Assembly (NCBI RefSeq): GCF_903645285.1
Contig: NZ_CAHJXN010000001.1
Location: forward strand, 102,001-166,000
Direction: 5' to 3'
DNA length: 64,000 nt
Origin: Streptococcus thalassemiae
Lineage (GTDB): Bacteria; Bacillota; Bacilli; Lactobacillales; Streptococcaceae
Both the position numbers and the translations under genes were made by a program. The stretch's first letter is position 1, and each line of letters begins with the position of its first letter. The notes beneath the pieces are model-generated. The model had not been told where the DNA came from. It did not search any database and was given only the letters and a program-made list of their open reading frames with translations. Below, one piece after another: positions 28,267 to 37,406 of the stretch.

Positions 28267-28853
28267 TTTTCTTCATTCTCCTTATTGATTTCAGGGGCAA
28301 AATAATGTTTACGGCAAACCGAGATATAGTTTTCATTACCACCAATCTGAATCTGCTCACCATCGTAAACGGGCAGTCCATCCTGTGTTCGCAAAACCAT
28401 AGTCGCCTTTTTCTTACAATACTGACAGATGGTCTTGATTTCATCAATCTTGTCTGCTAAGAGCAAGAGATATTTGGAACCTTCGAACAGTTCATTGCGA
28501 AAATCATTTTTCAAACCAAAAGTCATGACGGGTATATCTAACTCGTCCACAACACGAGCTAGGTCGTAAACATGATGACGTTTGAGAAACTGGGCTTCAT
28601 CGACCAAAACACAGTAAGGCTTTTCTGGTAGGTCTCGGATATAGCCAAAGATATCCGTCGTCTCCTCAATTGCAAGAGCAGGGCGTTTCATACCGATTCG
28701 ACTCGACACATAGCCAACACCGTCACGCGTATCCAGAGCCGAGGTCATAATCACAACACCTTTTCCTTGCTCCTCATAGTTATAGGCCACCTTGAGAATC
28801 TCAATCGTCTTACCGGAGTTCATGGTCCCATAACGATAATACAACTGTGCCAT
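28263..28853 (-). CDS. tdk: Thymidine kinase
   Basis: Salvages thymidine to dTMP with ATP. The 196-residue type II kinase has the P-loop [15 protein letters not shown], the Walker B-like LVDEAQFL with catalytic Glu, the lasso region [22 protein letters not shown], and four zinc-binding residues (CQYCKK, then SVCRKHY). It opens the minus-strand gene run that goes through prfA, prmC and glyA. An extended -10 (TGATATACT) lies about 50 nt upstream of the start. Confidence 0.96.
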   Translation of the reverse strand: MAQLYYRYGTMNSGKTIEILKVAYNYEEQGKGVVIMTSALDTRDGVGYVSSRIGMKRPALAIEETTDIFGYIRDLPEKPYCVLVDEAQFLKRHHVYDLARVVDELDIPVMTFGLKNDFRNELFEGSKYLLLLADKIDEIKTICQYCKKKATMVLRTQDGLPVYDGEQIQIGGNENYISVCRKHYFAPEINKENEEK

Positions 28854-28976
28854 GTTTCTTGCTTCACGTCCATTTCTAAATTTTTGCTACATTCTAGTAT
28901 ATCATAATTTTCTGAAGCTTTAAACGGCAAAATGTGGTAAAATAGAAGAAATCAAAAACTAGTGGAGGAAGCTATT

Positions 28977-29159
28977 ATGCCATTTGTACGCATCGATTTA
29001 TTTGAAGGACGCACGCTCGAGCAAAAGAAAGCTCTTGCTAAGGAAGTAACGGAAGCGGTTGTTCGCAACACTGGAGCTCCTCAATCTGCTGTCCATGTCA
29101 TCATCAACGACATGCCAGAAGGAACTTATTTCCCACAAGGGGAAATGCGCACCAAATAA
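28977..29159 (+). CDS. 4-oxalocrotonate tautomerase family protein
   Basis: A 60-residue tautomerase; after Met removal Pro1 is the catalytic base (MPFVRIDLFEGRTLEQKKAL). Arg residues at positions expected for substrate binding are present (RIDLFEGR; NDMPEGTYFPQGE). GGAGG lies 8 nt before the chosen ATG; an in-frame ATG five codons earlier would displace Pro1 and overlap the ribosome-binding site. It is monocistronic, divergent from tdk, and followed by a hairpin terminator. The physiological substrate in streptococci is unknown. Confidence 0.88.
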   Translation: MPFVRIDLFEGRTLEQKKALAKEVTEAVVRNTGAPQSAVHVIINDMPEGTYFPQGEMRTK

Positions 29160-29163
29160 GCTA

Positions 29164-29190
29164 GCTTAAGCAGAATTGCTTAGGCTTTTT
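29164..29190 (+). terminator. Terminator after the tautomerase gene
   Basis: GCTTAAGCA pairs with TGCTTAGGC around GAAT, followed by TTTTT. Confidence 0.8.
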
Positions 29191-29210
29191 CAATCTCCAA
29201 GTAGCATCCA

Positions 29211-29239
29211 TTGAAGAAATAGTTCAAATTTGTTACAAT
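29211..29239 (+). promoter_or_regulatory. Promoter of mnmE
   Basis: TTGAAG (29211-29216), a 17-nt spacer, and TACAAT (29234-29239), followed 57 nt later by the mnmE ATG. Confidence 0.75.
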
Positions 29240-29296
29240 TTGAAAAGAGACTTGGAAAAATTTCCAAGAAAAGAGCTATTTATTAAAGGAAACAAT

Positions 29297-30670
29297 ATGA
29301 TTACACGTGAATTTGATACCATCGCTGCTATCTCTACTCCACTAGGTGAAGGGGCTATTGGTATTGTCCGCCTGAGCGGAACAGACAGTTTTGCTATTGC
29401 GCAAAAGATTTTTAAAGGAAAAGACTTGAGCAAGGTTGCTAGCCACACTCTCAACTACGGTCACATCGTTGATCCTCTGACTGGTAAAGTCATGGACGAG
29501 GTTATGGTTGGGGCTATGAAATCTCCAAAGACCTTCACTCGTGAGGATATTATCGAGATTAACACTCACGGCGGGATTGCCGTGACCAATGAAATTCTCC
29601 AACTAGCTATCCGTGAAGGAGCTCGGTTAGCAGAACCTGGTGAATTTACCAAACGTGCCTTTCTAAACGGTCGTGTGGATTTGACACAGGCCGAGGCGGT
29701 GATGGATATCATCCGTGCAAAAACTGACAAGGCCATGAATATTGCGATCAAACAACTAGATGGTTCCCTTTCTGATCTTATCAATAATACCCGCCAAGAA
29801 ATCCTAAATACACTCGCCCAAGTTGAGGTTAATATCGACTATCCTGAGTATGACGATGTTGAGGAAGCCACTACTGCTGTTGTCCGAGAGAAGACTATGG
29901 AGTTTGAGCAATTGCTAACCAATCTCCTTAAGACAGCCCGCCGCGGTAAAATCCTCCGTGAAGGAATTTCCACTGCTATTATCGGACGCCCAAACGTTGG
30001 GAAATCTAGCCTCCTCAACAACCTCTTGCGTGAGGACAAGGCTATCGTTACAGATATTGCTGGTACTACTCGAGATGTCATTGAAGAATACGTCAACATC
30101 AACGGTGTCCCTCTCAAATTGATTGATACAGCCGGTATCCGTGAAACGGATGACATCGTGGAACAAATAGGTGTTGAGCGTTCGAAAAAAGCCCTCAAGG
30201 AAGCCGACTTGGTTCTACTGGTGCTAAATGCCAGTGAACCACTAATTGCCCAAGACCAACAACTTCTTGAGATTAGCCAAGATACAAACCGTATTATTCT
30301 TCTTAATAAAACCGACCTGCCAGAAGCTATTGAAGCTTCGGAACTACCTGAAGACGTTATTCGTATTTCAGTCCTTAAAAACCAAAACATCGATAAGATT
30401 GAAGAGAGAATTAACAACCTCTTCTTCGAAAATGCTGGTTTGGTTGAACAAGATGCTACCTACTTGTCAAATGCCCGTCACATTTCCTTGATTGAGAAGG
30501 CCGTTGAAAGCCTACAAGCTGTTAACCAAGGTCTGGAACTGGGGATGCCAGTTGATTTGCTTCAAGTTGACTTGACCCGTACTTGGGAAATCCTCGGAGA
30601 AATCACTGGAGATGCTGCTCCTGATGAACTCATTACCCAGCTCTTTAGCCAATTCTGTTTAGGAAAATAA
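29297..30670 (+). CDS. mnmE: tRNA modification GTPase MnmE
   Basis: With MnmG it installs the cmnm5 group on U34 of tRNAs reading split-box codons. The 457-residue protein has the N-terminal folate-binding domain ([16 protein letters not shown]), a helical domain with an inserted G domain ([40 protein letters not shown]) and the terminal CLGK motif with the conserved Cys. I chose ATG 29297 ([11 protein letters not shown]) with AAAGGA ahead. The longer in-frame start at 29240 begins within one base of the -10 hexamer, so it would not be transcribed. Confidence 0.96.
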   Translation: MITREFDTIAAISTPLGEGAIGIVRLSGTDSFAIAQKIFKGKDLSKVASHTLNYGHIVDPLTGKVMDEVMVGAMKSPKTFTREDIIEINTHGGIAVTNEILQLAIREGARLAEPGEFTKRAFLNGRVDLTQAEAVMDIIRAKTDKAMNIAIKQLDGSLSDLINNTRQEILNTLAQVEVNIDYPEYDDVEEATTAVVREKTMEFEQLLTNLLKTARRGKILREGISTAIIGRPNVGKSSLLNNLLREDKAIVTDIAGTTRDVIEEYVNINGVPLKLIDTAGIRETDDIVEQIGVERSKKALKEADLVLLVLNASEPLIAQDQQLLEISQDTNRIILLNKTDLPEAIEASELPEDVIRISVLKNQNIDKIEERINNLFFENAGLVEQDATYLSNARHISLIEKAVESLQAVNQGLELGMPVDLLQVDLTRTWEILGEITGDAAPDELITQLFSQFCLGK

Positions 30671-30673
30671 GAA

Positions 30674-30710
30674 AAATCCATGATCCTTCATTCGGTCATG
30701 GATTTTATTG
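30674..30710. terminator. Bidirectional terminator between mnmE and dapA
   Basis: AAATCCATGA pairs with TCATGGATTT, with T-rich tails on both strands. It serves the two converging genes. Confidence 0.85.
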
Positions 30711-30716
30711 TCTTTA

Positions 30717-31652
30717 TTAGTAATCTGGTCTTAAAACACCAGTTACAGTTGCCTTAGTCGCTTCGTAGTCGCCATCTACGACAACCTTGATAATGCGTTT
30801 AGCATCTTCTTCTGGTGCTGGAACAAGAGGTAGACGAGTTGGGCCAGCTTCAAATCCCATATAGTTAAGAACGGCCTTAACAGGAGCAGGACTTGGATAA
30901 GAGAAGAGGGCATTGACCTTAGGAATGAATTTACGTTGAATAGCTGCAGCCTTCTTCATATCGCTTTCTGCAATGGCAGTAAACATCTCGTGCATTTCAT
31001 CCCCATTTGTATGAGAGGCAACAGAAATAACCCCATCCGCACCAAGATTCATGGCATGGAAAGCATCTCCATCCTCACCTGTATAAATCAAGAACTCTTC
31101 AGGCTTGTGCTCAATCAAGTAAGCCATATTTGCTAAACTAGTACATTCTTTTACGCCAATGATATTTGGATGGTCAGCCAAGCGAAGCATGGTTTCTGGA
31201 GTCAACTCGACAACTACACGCCCCGGAATGTTATAGATAATAATAGGTAGGTCAGAAGCATCTGCAATAGCCTTAAAGTGCTGATACATCCCTTCTTGAG
31301 AAGGTTTGTTATAGTAAGGTACAATAGCAAGTCCAGCAGCAAAACCGCCAAATTCCGCTACTTCTTTGACAAACTCAATAGAGTCACGCGTATCATTAGT
31401 ACCTACACCCGCAATCAAAGGAACGCGTCCATTGACAATCTTTTGTACAGCCGCAAAGAGTTCCAACTCCTCATCGTGGGTCAAGGTTGGACTCTCAGCA
31501 GTGGTCCCTGCGAGAAGAATTCCGTCTGTATGATGCGCCAACAAATGCTCAATCAAGGTTGGAATAGCATCAAAGTTGATGGAACCATCCTCGTGAAAGG
31601 GGGTAATAAAGGCTGTGATGATTTTACACTCTTTTAAATCTTTATAAGACAT
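30717..31652 (-). CDS. dapA: 4-hydroxy-tetrahydrodipicolinate synthase
   Basis: Condenses pyruvate with aspartate semialdehyde, the first committed step to lysine and to cell-wall precursors in streptococci. The 311-residue TIM barrel shows [14 protein letters not shown] (GTTGE-type pyruvate site), [21 protein letters not shown] and the Schiff-base lysine in NIIGVKECT. It lies 55 nt downstream of asd, whose product is its substrate, on the same strand, so the two form one unit. Confidence 0.96.
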   Translation of the reverse strand: MSYKDLKECKIITAFITPFHEDGSINFDAIPTLIEHLLAHHTDGILLAGTTAESPTLTHDEELELFAAVQKIVNGRVPLIAGVGTNDTRDSIEFVKEVAEFGGFAAGLAIVPYYNKPSQEGMYQHFKAIADASDLPIIIYNIPGRVVVELTPETMLRLADHPNIIGVKECTSLANMAYLIEHKPEEFLIYTGEDGDAFHAMNLGADGVISVASHTNGDEMHEMFTAIAESDMKKAAAIQRKFIPKVNALFSYPSPAPVKAVLNYMGFEAGPTRLPLVPAPEEDAKRIIKVVVDGDYEATKATVTGVLRPDY

Positions 31653-31676
31653 GAAAACACCTCTCTATTTCAAAGA

Positions 31677-31696
31677 AGGAGTTCATCTGAACTCCT
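31677..31696 (-). terminator. Hairpin between asd and dapA
   Basis: AGGAGTTC and GAACTCCT form a perfect 8-bp stem, but the downstream tract (TCTTTG) is a poor U-run. It may be a partial terminator or a processing site rather than a full stop. Confidence 0.5.
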
Positions 31697-31707
31697 AAAT
31701 TATATGA

Positions 31708-32784
31708 CTATTTTAATTCAAATTTCAATTCAGCTGTTGGACGAACCAATCCACGTTCGTGCAAAGTTTCAGCAATCTGAACTGAGTTCCAAGCAGCACC
31801 TTTGAGAAGGTTATCTGAAACAACCCACATGTGAATTCCTTTTTCTGCATCCAAGTCTTTACGGATACGACCAACAAAGGTATCACGTGAACCAACTGCA
31901 TTGATGGCTTGCGGATAGATTTGATGAGCTACATCATCTTCAAGAACAGCGCCTGGGAAGGCTGCGATAGCTGCTTTGACTTCTTCTATTGGAGCCACTT
32001 CTTTTGTTTCGATGTAAACAGACTCAGAGTGAGCTGACAAGACTGGAATACGCACACATGTTGCAGATACTGCAATGCTATCATCTTCCATGATTTTCTT
32101 AGTTTCCTTGGTCATCTTCATCTCTTCGTATGTGTAATCATTGTCAGTGAAGACATCGATTTGTGGAAGAGCGTTAAAGGCGATAGGATAGTGTTTCTTG
32201 TCCCCACCTGAAGGCAAGATTTCGGCATGCAAATCACGTGGTTTCACTCCGTCATTCAAGACCTCACGAAGCTCACGTTGTGTCTCAAGAATTGCTCCCA
32301 TACCAGCACCTGAAACGGCTTGATAAGTTGAAACAATGATACGGTCCAAGCCCCATTTTTGGCGAACTGGCTCAAGAGCCACCATCATTTGGATTGTTGA
32401 ACAGTTAGGGCAAGCAATAATCCCGTTGTGGGCATCAAGTGCGTGAGCATTGACCTCTGGAACAACCAAAGGAACATCTGGATTTTGACGGAAGTAAGAT
32501 GTATTATCTACTACTACTGCGCCAGCTTTCACTGCGTATGGTGCATACTTAGCTGATGTAGAACCACCTGCTGAAAAGAGAGCAATATCAACTCCTTCAA
32601 AAGCAGTTTCAGTCGTTTCTTCAATCGTAATATCTTGGTCTTTAAATTTCAAAGTCTTGCCTGCTGAACGTGCAGAAGCAAGTAAACGAATTTTATCGAT
32701 TGGAAGTGTTGATTCTTCCAACATTTTTATCATCTGAGCACCGACAGCACCTGTCGCGCCGACTACAGCAACTGTATATCCCAT
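31708..32784 (-). CDS. asd: Aspartate-semialdehyde dehydrogenase
   Basis: Reduces aspartyl phosphate to aspartate semialdehyde (NADPH), the branch point to lysine, threonine and methionine. The 358-residue protein has the nucleotide-binding start [20 protein letters not shown], the catalytic Cys in [15 protein letters not shown] and the substrate-binding [19 protein letters not shown] region. AGAGGTT lies ahead of the ATG. It has its own promoter (32830-32857), and a separate small RNA gene lies just upstream on the same strand. Confidence 0.96.
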   Translation of the reverse strand: MGYTVAVVGATGAVGAQMIKMLEESTLPIDKIRLLASARSAGKTLKFKDQDITIEETTETAFEGVDIALFSAGGSTSAKYAPYAVKAGAVVVDNTSYFRQNPDVPLVVPEVNAHALDAHNGIIACPNCSTIQMMVALEPVRQKWGLDRIIVSTYQAVSGAGMGAILETQRELREVLNDGVKPRDLHAEILPSGGDKKHYPIAFNALPQIDVFTDNDYTYEEMKMTKETKKIMEDDSIAVSATCVRIPVLSAHSESVYIETKEVAPIEEVKAAIAAFPGAVLEDDVAHQIYPQAINAVGSRDTFVGRIRKDLDAEKGIHMWVVSDNLLKGAAWNSVQIAETLHERGLVRPTAELKFELK

Positions 32785-32829
32785 AAATAACCTCTTTCGG
32801 AATTTTCTAAAAATTTCTATAATAGAAGT

Positions 32830-32857
32830 ATTATACTACTTTTTCCATGAATTGCAA
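32830..32857 (-). promoter_or_regulatory. Promoter of asd-dapA
   Basis: Minus strand TTGCAA (32857-32852), a 16-nt spacer, and TATAAT (32835-32830). It lies 46 nt upstream of the asd ATG and downstream of the asd RNA terminator, so the two are separate transcripts. Confidence 0.75.
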
Positions 32858-32884
32858 AGCTTTTTCATCATTTTTTGAAAAATA

Positions 32885-33025
32885 AAAATCCCCAGTCACT
32901 AGACCAAGGACTAAGAGGCATCTTCATGTGATGAGCAGGTTCACACAACTCATCAAGGTCCGCTCCTGCGTTATGACCTCCTTATGCTCAATAGTAGTCC
33001 GAAGACTACCTATCGACTCATCGCA
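32885..33025 (-). ncRNA. asd-type small RNA
   Basis: A ~140-nt structured transcript upstream of asd with its own promoter and terminator. It starts near GATGCGATGAGTCGATAG, contains a UUCG-capped hairpin (GTAGTC TTCG GACTAC), then AAGGAGGTCATAACGCAGGA, and ends in the hairpin TCCTTGGTC TAGT GACTGGGGA plus ATTTTTA. Position and overall make-up match the 'asd RNA motif' reported from streptococci and lactic bacteria. I recognise it from position and structure, not from an alignment. It has no ORF of note. The independent terminator favours a free small RNA over a cis riboswitch. Confidence 0.7.
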
Positions 33026-33031
33026 TCTATT

Positions 33032-33060
33032 ATATTACTAGAGATAATTGGTTTTGTCAA
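33032..33060 (-). promoter_or_regulatory. Promoter of the asd-type RNA
   Basis: Minus strand TTGACA (33060-33055), a 17-nt spacer, and TAATAT (33037-33032); a TATAAT variant overlaps it 3 nt further on. Start predicted near 33025. Confidence 0.78.
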
Positions 33061-33123
33061 TAATAAATTTTTGCAGTCTGACTTTTATTATACAAAAGTC
33101 AGAATTTTTTCTCGCGAGCATAA

Positions 33124-33149
33124 GAAAAAACTCTTGCATTCAAGAGTTT
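33124..33149 (-). terminator. Terminator after tRNA-Thr
   Basis: Minus strand AAACTCTTG AATG CAAGAGTTT followed by TTTC. Confidence 0.8.
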
Positions 33150-33163
33150 CCCTGTAAATATCA

Positions 33164-33236
33164 TGCTAATTGCCGGGATTGAACCGGCGACCTCATCCTT
33201 ACCATGGATGCGCTCTGCCAACTGAGCTAAATCAGC
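33164..33236 (-). tRNA. tRNA-Thr (anticodon GGU)
   Basis: A 73-nt cloverleaf on the minus strand. The acceptor stem GCTGATT pairs with AATTAGC (one G-U), discriminator A; D-arm TAGCTCAGTTGGCAGAGC; anticodon stem CATCC/GGATG with loop ATGGTAA, anticodon GGT at 33203-33201; T-arm GCCGGTTCAATCCCGGC. CCA is not encoded. It has a consensus promoter and its own terminator, so it is a single-gene tRNA unit. Confidence 0.96.
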
Positions 33237-33246
33237 TTACTTAAAA

Positions 33247-33275
33247 AGTATACTATAATCAGAAAAACTTGTCAA
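33247..33275 (-). promoter_or_regulatory. Promoter of tRNA-Thr
   Basis: Minus strand TTGACA (33275-33270), a 17-nt spacer, and TATACT (33252-33247), 10 nt before the tRNA 5' end. Confidence 0.85.
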
Positions 33276-33335
33276 GTTTCCTTAGACATTTTCCATAAGA
33301 AAAAGCCAGGTAAAGGCTACCTAGCTTGTCTTCTT

Positions 33336-33845
33336 CTATTTACTTAAATCGATTCGACGACCAATTTTACCAATGATAATCGCTCCAATAATCAATGAGG
33401 CAAATTCACCGATCCCTGTTGTGAACCAAGTAAGGAAAAATGGTAATTGCGCTACGATATTCAACTCTGCAGCGATGGTAAACATGGAAATTGAAAAGAG
33501 GATTGAAAAGAAGAAATGATCTTTTCGAATCAATCCGTTAAAGAGGTAATCCTTGCTGTATTTTGCAAAAAGCCAAACACCTAAACTGAGGAATACCAAG
33601 GTTGATCCACCACCAACAAAGACATCTAGGAGTCCGAAGCTAAAGAAATTAGCAATCATACAACCGATAGTAACTCCGATGATGTACTTGGGATTGTAAA
33701 AAGCCATAAAGTTCATCATTTCTGAAATACGGAACTGATAAGCACCATAGCTGATTGCATTTAGGGGCGGTGTGACAGTCAAAACGACATAGATAGCAGC
33801 AACGATTGCAATATCTGCAACATCACGAATAGTTAATTTTTTCAT
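33336..33845 (-). CDS. queT: QueT-type queuosine-precursor transporter (ECF S component)
   Basis: A 169-residue membrane protein with six hydrophobic segments, the substrate-binding S component of an energy-coupling-factor importer for a queuosine precursor (COG4708). It begins MKKLTIRDVADIAIVAAIYV and includes AISYGAYQFRISEMMNFMAF, a typical QueT stretch. I chose ATG 33845 because GGAG lies 5 nt upstream; a longer in-frame start (33905) would run through the riboswitch. The preQ1-II riboswitch directly upstream confirms the ligand class. The shared ECF energising module is not in this window. Confidence 0.92.
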   Translation of the reverse strand: MKKLTIRDVADIAIVAAIYVVLTVTPPLNAISYGAYQFRISEMMNFMAFYNPKYIIGVTIGCMIANFFSFGLLDVFVGGGSTLVFLSLGVWLFAKYSKDYLFNGLIRKDHFFFSILFSISMFTIAAELNIVAQLPFFLTWFTTGIGEFASLIIGAIIIGKIGRRIDLSK

Positions 33846-33848
33846 CTT

Positions 33849-33906
33849 TTCTCCTTTGGCGGTTATCCGCGTGTAATATGCTTGGTGAAAGAAGCTAAGC
33901 ACCAAG
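33849..33906 (-). promoter_or_regulatory. preQ1-II riboswitch
   Basis: The 58-nt minus-strand sequence runs from CTTGGTGCTTAGCTTC through ACCAAGCATATTACACG to CGGATAACCGCCAAAGGAGAA. It matches the S. pneumoniae preQ1-II (COG4708 motif) aptamer as I know it, including the hairpin CTTGGTG/CACCAAG, the small CGG/CCG stem and the ribosome-binding site inside the structure. Ligand binding would sequester GGAG and lower queT translation. Confidence 0.93.
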
Positions 33907-33928
33907 GGTTGCTTTATTCAACCTTACT

Positions 33929-33961
33929 AGTATAGCACAATAGCCTGCTTTATGCTATACT
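33929..33961. promoter_or_regulatory. Mirror-image divergent extended -10 promoters (queT / GtrA)
   Basis: TGCTATACT on the plus strand (33953-33961) and the same nonamer on the minus strand (33937-33929) form a 9-bp inverted repeat with a 15-nt spacer. Each is an extended -10 (TGn-TATACT). The minus copy drives the preQ1-II/queT transcript; the plus copy places the start at or next to the GtrA ATG (33968). Confidence 0.65.
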
Positions 33962-33967
33962 TAAAGC

Positions 33968-34399
33968 ATGAAAAAACCTATTCAAAAATTTTTTAACAAT
34001 GAAATCTTAGCCTATCTCTTTTTTGGCCTTGCAACAACTCTAGTTTCGATTCTCTCACGACTAGTCATTTATCAACTAAGTCATCAGGAACTTCTTGCTA
34101 CTGCCTTAGCAAATATTATTGGTATCCTATTTGCCTTTATCACAAATGATACGATTGTGTTTAAGCAAGCAAGGAAGAAGCGACTTATCCGTTTATTGAA
34201 ATTTTTTCTTGCCCGCCTTTCCACTTTTCTGTTAGACTTGTTTTTAACTTTTCTCTTTGTAACTCATTTTCCTAACATCATAGGGCAATTTGTAAATGAA
34301 AATCCTGATAAGGTAAATGCAATTGAAACAATAATTGCACAAATACTCATTATTATCATCAATTATATCTTGAGCAAGGTCTATATTTTTAGAAAATAA
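33968..34399 (+). CDS. GtrA-family membrane protein
   Basis: A 143-residue protein with four predicted membrane helices, typical of the GtrA family (proposed flippases for lipid-linked sugars in surface-glycan modification). It begins MKKPIQKFFNNEILAYLFFG and has the family segment ANIIGILFAFITNDTIVFK, with the conserved N-x-x-W/Y-type position before a lysine. There is no convincing ribosome-binding site: the extended -10 ends only 6 nt before the ATG, so the mRNA is probably leaderless. Function in this species is unknown. Confidence 0.85.
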   Translation: MKKPIQKFFNNEILAYLFFGLATTLVSILSRLVIYQLSHQELLATALANIIGILFAFITNDTIVFKQARKKRLIRLLKFFLARLSTFLLDLFLTFLFVTHFPNIIGQFVNENPDKVNAIETIIAQILIIIINYILSKVYIFRK

Positions 34400-34480
34400 T
34401 ATTCCATTTATGAGCCTTTTAATTGCCTTCTATAATGATTTAGGATACAATGAAACACGAAACGTTGAAAGGAAAACAGT

Positions 34481-34858
34481 ATGTTAAAAAATCTAAAATC
34501 ATTCTTGCTTCGAGGAAATGTTATTGACCTTGCTGTCGGTGTTGTCATTGCCTCTGCTTTTGGTGCTATCGTTACTTCACTTGTAAACGACATTATCACT
34601 CCTCTTATTTTAAATCCCGCTTTGAAAGCTGCTAAAGTCGAACGTATCGCTCAACTTTCTTGGCATGGAGTCGGCTATGGTAACTTTTTAAGCGCTATTA
34701 TCAATTTTATCTTTGTCGGTACCGCCCTCTTCTTTATTATCAAAGGTATTGAAAAAGCACAGAAGCTGACTGGCATAAAGGAAGAAAAAACTGACGAAAA
34801 AAAACCAACCGAATTGGAAGTACTTCAAGAAATCAAAGCGCTTCTTGAGAAAAAATAA
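34481..34858 (+). CDS. mscL: Large-conductance mechanosensitive channel MscL
   Basis: A 125-residue pentameric channel that opens under osmotic downshock. The N-terminal segment SFLLRGNVIDLAVGVVIASA is the conserved amphipathic helix and TM1 with the glycine-rich gate (VGVVIASAFGAIV). A second TM (FLSAIINFIFVGTALFFII) and a charged C-terminal helical bundle (KPTELEVLQEIKALLEKK) follow. GAAAGGA precedes the ATG. It is monocistronic between gtrA and the convergent hemH. Confidence 0.95.
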   Translation: MLKNLKSFLLRGNVIDLAVGVVIASAFGAIVTSLVNDIITPLILNPALKAAKVERIAQLSWHGVGYGNFLSAIINFIFVGTALFFIIKGIEKAQKLTGIKEEKTDEKKPTELEVLQEIKALLEKK

Positions 34859-34899
34859 TCGATTAAAAGGATCTAGCGCAAAGCTAAATCCTTTTTTCT

Positions 34900-35994
34900 T
34901 TACTCTTTGGGTAACTTGCCTGCTTTCTCAAGCATTTTCTTAATAAGATAAGGCATCTTAACATTTTCCCGACCTTTTTTCTCAATCAGTTTTTTTACAA
35001 ATTCCGGCATTTGTAAATCTTGAGATTCAGCCAAAATATTTTTCGTCTCATCTGAAGGAACTAACTCATCAAAGGTTTCTTCTTCTGGGAGAAATTCCTT
35101 AAACTCTTGATGTTCATTGGCTCTGACTGTATTGACCAAGGCATCAATCAAGCGAGAATCCGTATTGGGCATTGGTGGTCGATGGTAGTTCACACCCAAT
35201 TCTTGACACAAGTCATAACATTCCACATCATTGTCAAACAAGACTTCAATATGCTCGCTAATGAAGCTGATAGGAACAAAAATATAATGGTCTGGATGTT
35301 CTTTCTGTTCTCTGAGATACTCCAAAACATCTGGCTTAATCCATGGAATCCCGATATCACTTTCACTCTGCCAAGTGTTGGTATATTGTTCTGAACTCAG
35401 TCCTAGTTTTTCAGCGACTAGCTTGCTATTTTCGAAAATTTGGTCAATATATGGGTCACCAAAATCCAAGGCAAAAATAGGCACACTATGGGCTGAAAAG
35501 ATGACTTTAAAGCTATCTTGCTTTACTTCTTCTTTTAAAATCTTAGCAATTTCATCTGCCCAATAGTTTAAGAGCGCTTCTTCCTGATACCAGTCCTTAA
35601 TGACTAAAAATTGAATTTGCTTGCTTTCTAAAAACTTCTCATAACCCATGACAGAGTAAAAAGAATAATGAGGCTCCAAAATCAGGCAAATACACTGTTC
35701 AATGCCGTCTGCTTCCATCTGACCGATCACATCTGGAATAAAGGGACTGGAAAATTTATTGGCAAAATAAACACTATACTCATTCCCCAGTCTAGCTTCT
35801 ACTAAGGCCACCTCTTCACGGGTAATTCTTTGCAGAGGCGTACCTCCAATAAGTACATAATTATCATAGAGTGTTTGAATCTCGTGGTCTTGAGGTCTCA
35901 CTCCACGACGAATATTTGTGAAAAAATCAGCCACACCTTCAAAGGTAATCTCTTCTGGCGAACCGAAAGTCATCATTAAAATTGCTTTTTTCAT
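34900..35994 (-). CDS. hemH: Ferrochelatase family protein
   Basis: A 364-residue ferrochelatase; the family inserts iron into (copro)porphyrin. It begins [20 protein letters not shown] and has the metal-site His in [19 protein letters not shown] and the Glu-containing [14 protein letters not shown] motif. Pneumococci and relatives lack the rest of the haem pathway, so the enzyme is an orphan and its in vivo role is uncertain (metal detoxification or use of host porphyrin are possible). The C-terminal ~60 residues are charged and helical and look extra to the catalytic fold. It is alone on the minus strand between mscL and pepT. Confidence 0.9.
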   Translation of the reverse strand: MKKAILMMTFGSPEEITFEGVADFFTNIRRGVRPQDHEIQTLYDNYVLIGGTPLQRITREEVALVEARLGNEYSVYFANKFSSPFIPDVIGQMEADGIEQCICLILEPHYSFYSVMGYEKFLESKQIQFLVIKDWYQEEALLNYWADEIAKILKEEVKQDSFKVIFSAHSVPIFALDFGDPYIDQIFENSKLVAEKLGLSSEQYTNTWQSESDIGIPWIKPDVLEYLREQKEHPDHYIFVPISFISEHIEVLFDNDVECYDLCQELGVNYHRPPMPNTDSRLIDALVNTVRANEHQEFKEFLPEEETFDELVPSDETKNILAESQDLQMPEFVKKLIEKKGRENVKMPYLIKKMLEKAGKLPKE

Positions 35995-36089
35995 AACTGC
36001 TTCCTTGTGATATTTTTATCAAGTTTATTTTATCATTTATCCATTAATAAGTAAACGCCAACATAGCGAATTTCCCTAACTTCTGTCTT

Positions 36090-36118
36090 TTGTTTTTCTC
36101 TTCTTTCTATGATACAAT
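36090..36118 (+). promoter_or_regulatory. Promoter of pepT
   Basis: TTGTTT (36090-36095), a 17-nt spacer, and TACAAT (36113-36118) with an upstream TG (extended -10), 29 nt before the pepT ATG. Confidence 0.72.
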
Positions 36119-36147
36119 GGAAAAAATGAATTCAAAAGGAGTTTTTT

Positions 36148-37371
36148 ATGACTTACCCCAATCTCTTGGACCGCTTCTTAACCTACGTTAAGGTCAACAC
36201 GCGCTCTGATGAACACTCTACTACTACTCCAAGTACGCAGAGTCAGGTTGACTTTGCAACCAATGTCCTAATTCCTGAAATGAAACGTGTTGGACTGCAA
36301 AACGTCTACTACCTTCCAAATGGTTTTGCGATTGGTACCTTGCCAGCCAACGATCCGTCTTTAACACGAAAAATTGGCTTCATCTCCCACATGGATACTG
36401 CTGATTTTAATGCCGAAGGAGTCAATCCTCAGGTGATTGAAAACTACGATGGTGGTGTGATTGAACTTGGAAATTCTGGTTTCAAACTCGATCCAGCTGA
36501 CTTTAAGAGTCTTGAGAAATATCCAGGACAAACGCTCATCACAACCGATGGAACAACCTTACTAGGTGCTGATGATAAGTCAGGAATTGCTGAAATTATG
36601 ACTGCTATTGAATATCTGACTGCCCATCCTGAAATCAAACACTGTGAGATCCGTGTTGGTTTTGGTCCAGATGAAGAAATCGGCGTTGGTGCCAATCAAT
36701 TTGATGCAGAAGATTTTGATGTGGATTTTGCCTACACTGTTGATGGCGGCCCACTAGGTGAGCTTCAGTACGAGACCTTCTCAGCAGCTGGGGCTGAATT
36801 GCATTTCCAAGGACGCAATGTCCACCCTGGTACTGCCAAAGGGCAAATGGTCAACGCCCTTCAGCTAGCAATTGATTTTCACAATCAACTTCCAGAAAAT
36901 GACCGACCTGAGTTAACGGATGGTTACCAAGGATTCTATCATCTTATGGATGTGGCTGGAAGCGTTGAGGAGGCGCGTGCAAGCTACATCATTCGCGATT
37001 TTGAAAAAGATGCCTTTGAAGCGCGTAAAGCAGCTATGCAGTCTATCGCTGATAAAATGAATCAAGAACTTGGTAGCGACCGTGTCACTCTAAACTTGAC
37101 AGACCAGTACTACAATATGAAAGAAGTCATTGAAAAAGATATGACTCCAATTACCATTGCTAAAGCCGTTATGGAAGATCTAGGTATCACTCCTATTATC
37201 GAACCAATCCGTGGAGGGACAGACGGCTCTAAGATTTCCTTTATGGGAATCCCAACTCCGAACATCTTTGCGGGCGGCGAAAATATGCACGGACGTTTTG
37301 AATACGTCAGCCTTCAGACTATGGAACGTGCAGTTGATACCATCATTGGCATCGTAGCTTATAAAGACTAA
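36148..37371 (+). CDS. pepT: Peptidase T (tripeptide aminopeptidase)
   Basis: A 407-residue M20B zinc aminopeptidase that releases the N-terminal residue of tripeptides in the cytoplasm. The metal-binding residues are visible in order: SHMDTAD (His and Asp), [14 protein letters not shown] (bridging Asp), [12 protein letters not shown] (catalytic Glu pair), FAYTVDGG (Asp) and the C-terminal [14 protein letters not shown] (His). AAAGGAG precedes the ATG. Length is standard. It converges with the phtE-like gene and shares a bidirectional terminator with it. Confidence 0.96.
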   Translation: MTYPNLLDRFLTYVKVNTRSDEHSTTTPSTQSQVDFATNVLIPEMKRVGLQNVYYLPNGFAIGTLPANDPSLTRKIGFISHMDTADFNAEGVNPQVIENYDGGVIELGNSGFKLDPADFKSLEKYPGQTLITTDGTTLLGADDKSGIAEIMTAIEYLTAHPEIKHCEIRVGFGPDEEIGVGANQFDAEDFDVDFAYTVDGGPLGELQYETFSAAGAELHFQGRNVHPGTAKGQMVNALQLAIDFHNQLPENDRPELTDGYQGFYHLMDVAGSVEEARASYIIRDFEKDAFEARKAAMQSIADKMNQELGSDRVTLNLTDQYYNMKEVIEKDMTPITIAKAVMEDLGITPIIEPIRGGTDGSKISFMGIPTPNIFAGGENMHGRFEYVSLQTMERAVDTIIGIVAYKD

Positions 37372-37404
37372 AAAGACGAGGTAGCTCAGCTACTTCGCCT
37401 TTCT
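37371..37404. terminator. Bidirectional terminator between pepT and the phtE-like gene
   Basis: GACGAGGTAGC pairs with GCTACTTCGCC-type sequence around TCA, with T-rich flanks on both strands. Confidence 0.78.
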
Positions 37405-37406
37405 TT

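Noticed and set aside
29839..30417. 192-codon minus-strand frame opposite mnmE
   Set aside because: It is a shadow of the conserved G domain; Ser/Arg-rich composition is typical of antisense frames.
32895..33030. Lysine riboswitch upstream of asd
   Set aside because: The lysine aptamer core sequences are not visible, and the RNA ends in its own terminator before a separate asd promoter; an asd-type small RNA fits better.
33846..33905. Longer QueT start (MVLSFFHQAYY...)
   Set aside because: These codons coincide with the preQ1-II aptamer; the start after GGAG at 33845 is the real one.
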